A stretch of 64,000 nt of DNA from Aristolochia californica (taxonomy: Eukaryota > Streptophyta > Magnoliopsida > Piperales > Aristolochiaceae): the NCBI GenBank assembly GCA_029961685.1, contig JARWKL010000014.1, forward strand, positions 23,712,137-23,776,136, written 5' to 3'. The notes beneath the pieces were generated by a model. That model searched no databases and was not told where the DNA came from. It saw only the letters and a program-made list of their open reading frames with translations. How positions within the stretch are numbered: the first letter of the stretch is position 1; each line of letters starts with the position of its first letter. Made by a program: the position numbers and the translations under genes. Positions 57,713 through 64,000 of the stretch are shown here, one piece after another.

Positions 57713-59293
57713 ACCAGTGATCCTTCTGGTTTGATGATTGATTTAGTTTTAATAACATTGATTACAAGTTGAGTATACTCTTCAATTTGTTCATTTTCTT
57801 TCTTTTCACTATTTATGTTTTCTCTCATCAATTTAAGAATCCTTTATATCATGAAATAAAAAAGTTATTTTTATTTCAGGTTACAATTTTATACTTAGAA
57901 TGCATTTTTATGTACTTTTTTTAATTAAACACTTACTGAAAGAAAAACTGAAGTTGATTCTCTTTGATAGGCACAAATTAGATAATGAACTAGATCATTT
58001 AGTAGGCATTAGACCAAATGGTAAAATCATGTTTGGTCTCCATTATTTTGATGATAACAAAATGGGTACATAGAAAGTGTGCTTCTAAAGGTGTTATTTA
58101 GTGACACATGCCTTTTAACACATATATTACAAGGTCTATAGCAAAAAAATCCCATAAAGCATGACTGATCGATCATTCCTATCCAAGCATTGAAAAACAT
58201 AAGGCATGATCAAACATACCTATAGTATTGATCAATGAGCAGAACCATGCTTGTAAGGGACATAAAACATGATCAATTAGATCTCTTACTACTTTAACCA
58301 AACATCTTTAAAATGAATTACTATTTATATGGAAATACTTTTTTCTTATACATACACATGAAAGTGTTAAAATTACAAAGTAACCTCTCTCCTAGATTAG
58401 GTAATAAGGTAATTAGATAATTTGAGTAATCAAAATTGAAATAACATTTACTCATATTTATTGCATTTAATAAGAATTATACAGGTAAATGAATCCCTTC
58501 ACAGGTAAAGATTTTTATTTCACTTATTTTTTTACATGAAATGATTAAATTGTTGGATAAAATCGAGACCCTAAAATGTATGAGGAACACTTAACACATG
58601 TAAAAAGCACAAACTTAGTGGGACTTTCAAACTTGAGTTTATAGAAAAAGAGAGGGAGAAAGACAAATATATCATTTTCACCAAAAGAGAGAATTATGAA
58701 TAAAACTAGGTGTGATAAGATGCTTGGTAAAACGTTAAAAAGAAATGTTCTCAAAGAATCCTTGGGGGGAGGGATTTTTTGACCTTCTTCCAAGAGATGG
58801 CTGAAGATCTACTTTTTGGTAGTGGATTCTTGTCATAATAAGAAGTGGGTTGAAAGAGAGAATGGAAAGAAGGTGTGAGCACATACAATGGTGGGGAGAA
58901 GATAATTCACCAAAAGTCTTTTTGTGTTGTCAAAAGTTGTTTGGAGAATTGATAAGTGCTCCCTTCTACTCTTCTACTCTTCTTCTAAGGAGAAAACAAC
59001 ATTTATGGGTTTCAAGTTGATTGACATGTTTTGTGGGTTTCTTCTGAATCACTCAAGACAAGATAAGTTTATTCCTCACATGTATACTATTCTTGTGGAG
59101 ATTACGGAAACTGAATGATGATTTAGGGTGACTAAACCTGCACAAAATATTTGGGCACACCGCATGAACGTTTGAGTCCTGTGCAAGAGGTGGCTGTAAG
59201 CATAAAATGAGTTTCTATAGAATTATAAAATTCATAAATAGAATATAATGGAAGCATGAACGAATGCTTACTTCAAGCCATGGCGATCGTCTC
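57712..59293 (+). repeat. 1.6 kb direct repeat, copy B
   Basis: Second copy of 56,013-57,605 in the same orientation. Differences include a small insertion near 58,749-58,775 and a longer plus frame near 58,924-59,118 (ending QDKFIPHMYTILVEITETE) that is also visible, with changes, in copy A (57,310-57,430). Confidence 0.85.
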
Positions 59294-61003
59294 GTCTAGA
59301 TGCACAAGTTGCACCTGCTAGACCAGATCTGTCGTTCATAAAACCTCCTTCTTCCATCAAAAGAAGAGGGAATTGTTACAACTACCCACTATCCCTACAT
59401 CTAAGTAAATAATAAATCAAAACTAAAAAGAGGGAAGCGGCTATCACTATATGCACCTTTTTTTTCCAAGTTAGTTATTCAAATAACTTGCAATTTGGAA
59501 GATTAATTTTCATTCAGTTAGCAAACCCACCTTGGATGTTTGTTTCTCGGTCTATTTTGTATTCACTATCATTCTTATTGAACTTCACCGTAAAAAATCT
59601 TCTTTCATTCGTACTTTCAATTCCGTTTACACTTTACAGTTTATAGGTTTTATACAAAATAGATTACATAGATTATAGGATTTCTTCCTGTAATCTCTCG
59701 GAGGATAAATCAGAGAATTTCCTCCTCTGATTTTTCTCAGAGAAATTCATGCCAACAATTCTCTCTCTCTATATTTTTTTAAAAAAGTACAGTAACTCAT
59801 GTGGTGACTGTTAAGATAATCGAAAGTAGTCCTGCCCAAATCTCTACAGCTGGGATATCAACTTCTCTTGTTATTTTAGGGAATAGAATGCTTAACAGTA
59901 AACACTCATGCAAAACCTGCAAAACCCGCAAAACCCATTTCTCCATTGCTAAAAACTGCCATGGTTGAAGAAGAGAAAGGAAGAAGAAGATAGTCGGGTA
60001 ATCGGTTAAAAAAAGGAAAACCATCTGCCCATGAATATGACAGAATCTCATCGAAGACATGGACCAAACTGAGCCTCTTAATATAAAAGTCGTCAAAGTA
60101 AAGAATGTCGATTTTCTTTGGTTTTCTTTTCAAACGTTTGCTGTCGGTTGGTGTCTATATATGCTGACTTCTGAGAAAAGCTTGATCATATCCAATAATG
60201 CAGTCTTCACAGTCTTCGCTTGGCTTTTTTTACTCTGGCATGACCAGCCCCGTTGATTAGAATGAAATCTAAGCAAATATAAACTCATATCGGAAAATTA
60301 TCTATCCAAAATGAAAGAGAGACAAGGTATATTTATAGACGAAAAACAGCATAAAACATGATAGGAAAAAGACAATTCTGAGTCTTCAAATAAGAGAGAG
60401 TTCAGACCTTAAGGAATTCATGAAAACAGTCTCTGTCACCTACAGAGGCCTTGATTTATCGGAAAGGACACTCGCGGAAATCACTTTCCTATAAACTATA
60501 ACGAGTCTCCCTCACTTTCGTTTTCTAACAGATAAGAAAAGCTTCTTCAATGGTTCTTCAACTATGAAATGAAATCATCCAGATCAAACTGCGGGAGTGA
60601 TGAAACAAGTTTCATGGAAGTTGTTCAGACGCATATTCTAAAAAAAAAAAAAAAACACAAGTGTTGAAACGTGAAAAGTCCTCAGTGTGCAAGTAATGGA
60701 GAGTTCTCTCAAGTCACTTTCGTCTAAGACTTCACTGGAGACACTTGACAATGGCGTAAGACTAAGGGAACCTCTAAATTCCAAATTCATCCTGTCATAG
60801 AAGTCAAGCCTTAGCTAGACATTAGGGCTTGGTGGACCATATTTCTCATTATAGCCTGGCATATCAAAGTGCTGTTCTTGTGTTTGTGTTAGATTAAATT
60901 AATTTATCTTGCTCGTGGCTCATCAAACCCATAGTAATTTGTTGAATATGGGCCATTACTCATTGGATTGCTATTGGGTCATTTTTTTTTAATTTTCTTT
61001 GCG
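59294..61003. other. Intergenic; possible minus-strand promoter-like remnant
   Basis: On the minus strand a TATA-like CATATATAGACACC (about 60,150) is followed, 190 bp on, by ACCATGGCAG near 59,961, but the reading closes after 18 codons. I cannot tie it to a gene. Confidence 0.35.
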
Positions 61004-61223
61004 AAGGGTTTGTTTGGAACCCATAGAAAAGAAAAGAAAAGAAAAAATGAGAATTCGACCATTATTGTTTCCAAAAATAGTTAATGAAAATGAGATATTA
61101 AACAAAGAGAAAAATGATCTTCCCTACACAAGCTATTAAGACTAAGGGTCTGTCTCGAACTCCATTATTATTCTCATTTTTTTTTCTTTTCTCTTCTTTT
61201 CTAAGGGTTCCAAACAGACCCTA
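61004..61223. mobile_element. Foldback MITE (GGGTCTGTTTGGAACCC type)
   Basis: The left arm AAGGGTTTGTTTGGAACCC + A(G)-rich + ATGAGAATTCGACCATTATTG faces a right arm whose complement is TAGGGTCTGTTTGGAACCC + AGAAAAGA-rich + ATGAGAATAATAATGG. Arms of about 70-80 bp enclose about 60 bp. The right arm is itself bounded by inverted TAAGGGTCTGT / ACAGACCCTA, suggesting a nested smaller element. Confidence 0.7.
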
Positions 61224-63367
61224 AAAGAAAGTAGAACTAATGAGTCTCATTGCACAATGAAGTGAAACTCTTTTACAATACATAATAGTTGCATATGTGA
61301 ATGCAACCTACTATAATGCTCCCAAGTAAATCTTAAAAAATATCAAGCTAAGGATGATGGTGCCAAGGTGGAGTTTTATTTACTATTTAAATCAAAAGGA
61401 AGAGACAAAGAAAAATAATAAAGGAAAAAGAGTTTAAAAAAATAAACTTTCTTAGTGTCACTTGAACAATATTCATTTTTTTCTCTTACGAAGTAGGACC
61501 CCCAATTTGGGGTCATACTTATCCAAATGGCTTATGGTGGAGACACCTTATTTGTTACTTTAGTGGAAATCATATGCTTTTTTATTCATAGTTTTAAAAT
61601 AATCTTAAAATTATTTAATTTTTTTATTTTCAAATGACTACCAAAATCTACCAATTTTAGAATTCTCAAAATTCAAATAACTTGTCCGATGCCGGCCTAT
61701 TCATTGGGTCAAATCTATCTATACCAAAAGATTTTGATATAGTGTTGCTTGAGTTATAGCTAAGTATTTGAGGATTAATTTTATAATTGTTTAAGGAGTT
61801 AACTCTGTAATCTAATGTTATTAAAAAATTTAAGGAATTATTTGACTCTAATGAGAGCCACATGTTTGCCCACCTTATTTCTCCTAATTCTATTTTTCTC
61901 TTCTACGTTTTACATTCATTAATTTCTATATGGTATCAAAGAAAATCCAATTCAGGGAAGGAACAGAGTTCTTTGTGCTCCTTCTCAAACCCTAGGGAGG
62001 GATGAAACTCAAAGGGGAGGATTTCAAATTTTGAGGTTTTGATTGGCTCAAATTAGCAGAATGTACTTTTCTAGTGTTTTGTGACACGACCTATGTGTTG
62101 GTGGTTTATTTGTATGGATTGGTGAGATAAATTGTGCCCTAGAGGTGGGTTTTGTGAGAGATAACACATGGCTCATGTTTGGTGCAAAAGGGAGAAGGTT
62201 GGTGATGAAATTTTGGGGTTTTGAGAAAAGTCAAATTTCTAGTTTTTCTAGATTGATTGATCAACAGGGCTGACATTGATTGATCAATGTGTTTTGATTG
62301 ATCTATATAGAGTGTGATTTGGTGGTTGATCAATGTTTGCTATAGACATTGATATATCATTCTCCCTTTAGTTAACCAATCAATCTCAGGTGGTTGATCA
62401 AATCATTCAACAATGAGCGATGGTTTTGTTTATTAGTAGTTTTTGGGAGTATTAATGGTAATTTGGATGATAAATGAATTACATGTTCAAATTGCAAGTA
62501 CTTAAGTGAATGATAGAAATTACGTGTGTAGTATGTCATCCTAGAAAAAATTCTAAACTTTCATGAGTAAATTAAAATTTCTAGATTTATAGAAATAAAA
62601 CAATTGAGGTACTTATCTCTTTGTAGAAATTTTACTTCTTTGCTACTTTGCTAAAAGTCGACTAATCGTCTTTGGAGACTACTACTTGGTGGCAGGTCCC
62701 ACACTCAGGAGATAGGATAGAATCTATTCAAGGATTGATATTACCTACTTCACATATACTCATTTAGAGTCTAGTGGTTCATCAACTTATCTTACTCTAA
62801 GGAGGATTCCGTCTTCATACAGCTTCCTACTCAAACTCAAACTCAAGTTAGAAATAATTGAGGTCTTATAAAGTTTTACATAAAAATATTTTTGAAAATA
62901 ATTTTGATAAACTAATTTTTAAATATTTATTTATAAAATCGTTGATGGATATCAAATATCTATTGGAATAAAAATCTCTCAAATCCATTGTAAAACAAAC
63001 TCTCCAAAGTGGATAGATGCATCAAATAAAGTATTTATACGATTTTTTCCACCCAAAAGAATCACATATCTCAGAGAAAAGTTTGGTCAATTTCTAATAT
63101 CAAAGGATTTGAGATAAGTTGGAATCATGGCTTGAGGCCCAATAACCCAATCAAAGGATAATCATCCTATGTGCTATACATACAATATTGTTTGGTGATA
63201 TGATATCAAGTCAGTGCATGGTCCTACACCCAACATCCCATTTGCGGTCATCTAACATACAAAGGTCAAAGTGAACTGGTCCAATTTTTACCATTATCGA
63301 CCCAAATGAAATTTTGATCATTAGACTCTAAGATACATTGTCAATATGATACGACTTACCAATGATT
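61224..63367. other. Gene-poor intergenic DNA with GATTGATC cluster
   Basis: No gene recognised. 62,250-62,410 is dense in TTGATTGATC / TTGATCAAT words like those inside the Sirevirus LTRs, but without LTR ends. Confidence 0.45.
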
Positions 63368-64000
63368 TGTTGGCCTAAGTGGCATCTCAAGAGCAGAGTG
63401 AATTGAGAATTCAAATTAAAAATTAGTATTTAATGTGCAAAATATAATTGAGAAACTAAGTGAAATGCACAAGTCACAAGGAGATCAAGATTTTTCGATG
63501 TTACTGTAGTGGTAATCATTGCCCAAGAATCCTTGATCGGAAAAAATTCACTAATATGCTTTTTTAACCAAAATTACAAAGAGATTTTAAGTCTATTTAA
63601 GACAAGTTTAATACCTAGTTACACTTTTTAATCTCTCTTGAAGAGATTTATCATACAACTAGATTCAAGCTCTACTCTTGAAGAGATTCTCATATAGCTA
63701 GATTCATGCTCTAGTCGGCAATTCCTTCTAGACTTCTAAGTTCTAGAAAACCTTTTAAAGAAAGTGAAAAACACAAAAGGGGAATAGAAAACTTACATTT
63801 CTTTGGAGAGGTCAGCAACACTTTAGGCATGAATAAGAATGTATTTGGAGCTTTAGAGGAACTAAGCGTGCTAAGAAATGCAAGAGGATTTGAAAGGATT
63901 TGGTAGAAATATATTGGGATTTTCTCTTATAAAAGGGTAGAATCAAAATTTGCACTATAAAGAATTTCTTCAAAGCTCAGGTTTACCAATAAACTTTTAA
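63368..64000 (-). mobile_element. Sirevirus-type LTR, minus orientation, cut by the window end
   Basis: Starts TGTTGGCCTAAGTGGCATC ... GAGTGAATTGAGAATT, the complement of a Sirevirus LTR 3' end, followed by CATTGCCCAAGAATCC and an AATTCACTAATAT block also seen in the copy at 40,991. It continues beyond the window. Confidence 0.65.

Noticed and set aside
59797..60133. Minus-strand frame with PAVEIWAGLLSIIL, faintly like importin-beta HEAT repeats, behind a TATA-like element
   Set aside because: The resemblance is a few residues, the ATG-linked frame closes after 18 codons, and no splice-consistent exon follows.
1..64000. CRISPR arrays, prophage, defence operons, toxin-antitoxin pairs or biosynthetic clusters
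   Set aside because: This is plant nuclear DNA. Repeats found are transposon-derived or simple sequence, with no regular repeat-spacer pattern and no clustered pathway genes.

Overview
This is a 64 kb piece of a plant nuclear genome. The evidence is two spliced genes with clear plant homologues (an auxilin-like J-domain protein and an amino acid permease), GT-AG introns, and intergenic DNA filled with decayed Ty1/copia (including Sirevirus-type), L1-type LINE, tRNA-derived SINE, CACTA-like and miniature LTR elements. AT-rich intergenic DNA and multi-kilobase introns carrying LINEs fit a flowering plant of medium or larger genome, perhaps a woody eudicot or early-diverging lineage. The sequence alone does not name the species.

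Layout. 379-635 holds the last two coding exons of a gene entering from the left (+). 636-14,560 is a nested retrotransposon block: a minus-strand copia fragment; a Sirevirus-type copia (5,430-13,528) split by a 2.25 kb non-autonomous LTR element (6,080-8,331) and by a solo LTR with a perfect 5-bp target duplication (11,457-11,880); then another minus-strand copia fragment. 15,128-30,409 is the auxilin-related gene: eight coding exons, 940 aa predicted, with its HPD J-domain exon after a 6.9 kb intron that contains two LINE insertions with recognisable target duplications, a third LINE tail and a gypsy-like LTR.

31,490-38,035 is a second block of nested copia pieces, one with a subtilase gene fragment inside it. 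38,036-52,300 is gene-poor: a Sirevirus LTR, GA and AT microsatellites, a TRIM-like miniature element, a CACTA-like MITE, a degenerate telomere-like tract, a copia RT/RNase H remnant and a second copy of the non-autonomous LTR family. 52,957-54,937 is an intact six-exon amino acid permease (AAP family, 486 aa). 56,013-59,293 is a roughly 1.6 kb segment present twice in tandem. The right end holds a foldback MITE and the start of another Sirevirus LTR.

The intact genes are housekeeping functions: clathrin uncoating by Hsc70 recruitment, and proton-coupled amino acid uptake. Nothing shows that they work together. I found no CRISPR array, operon, defence cassette or convincingly novel biochemical system. 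The most informative signals are the layered insertion history, a non-autonomous LTR family with at least three and probably four copies here, the captured subtilase fragment and the 1.6 kb tandem duplication. All exon boundaries were set by eye from reading frame, GT-AG signals and family knowledge; no search was run.
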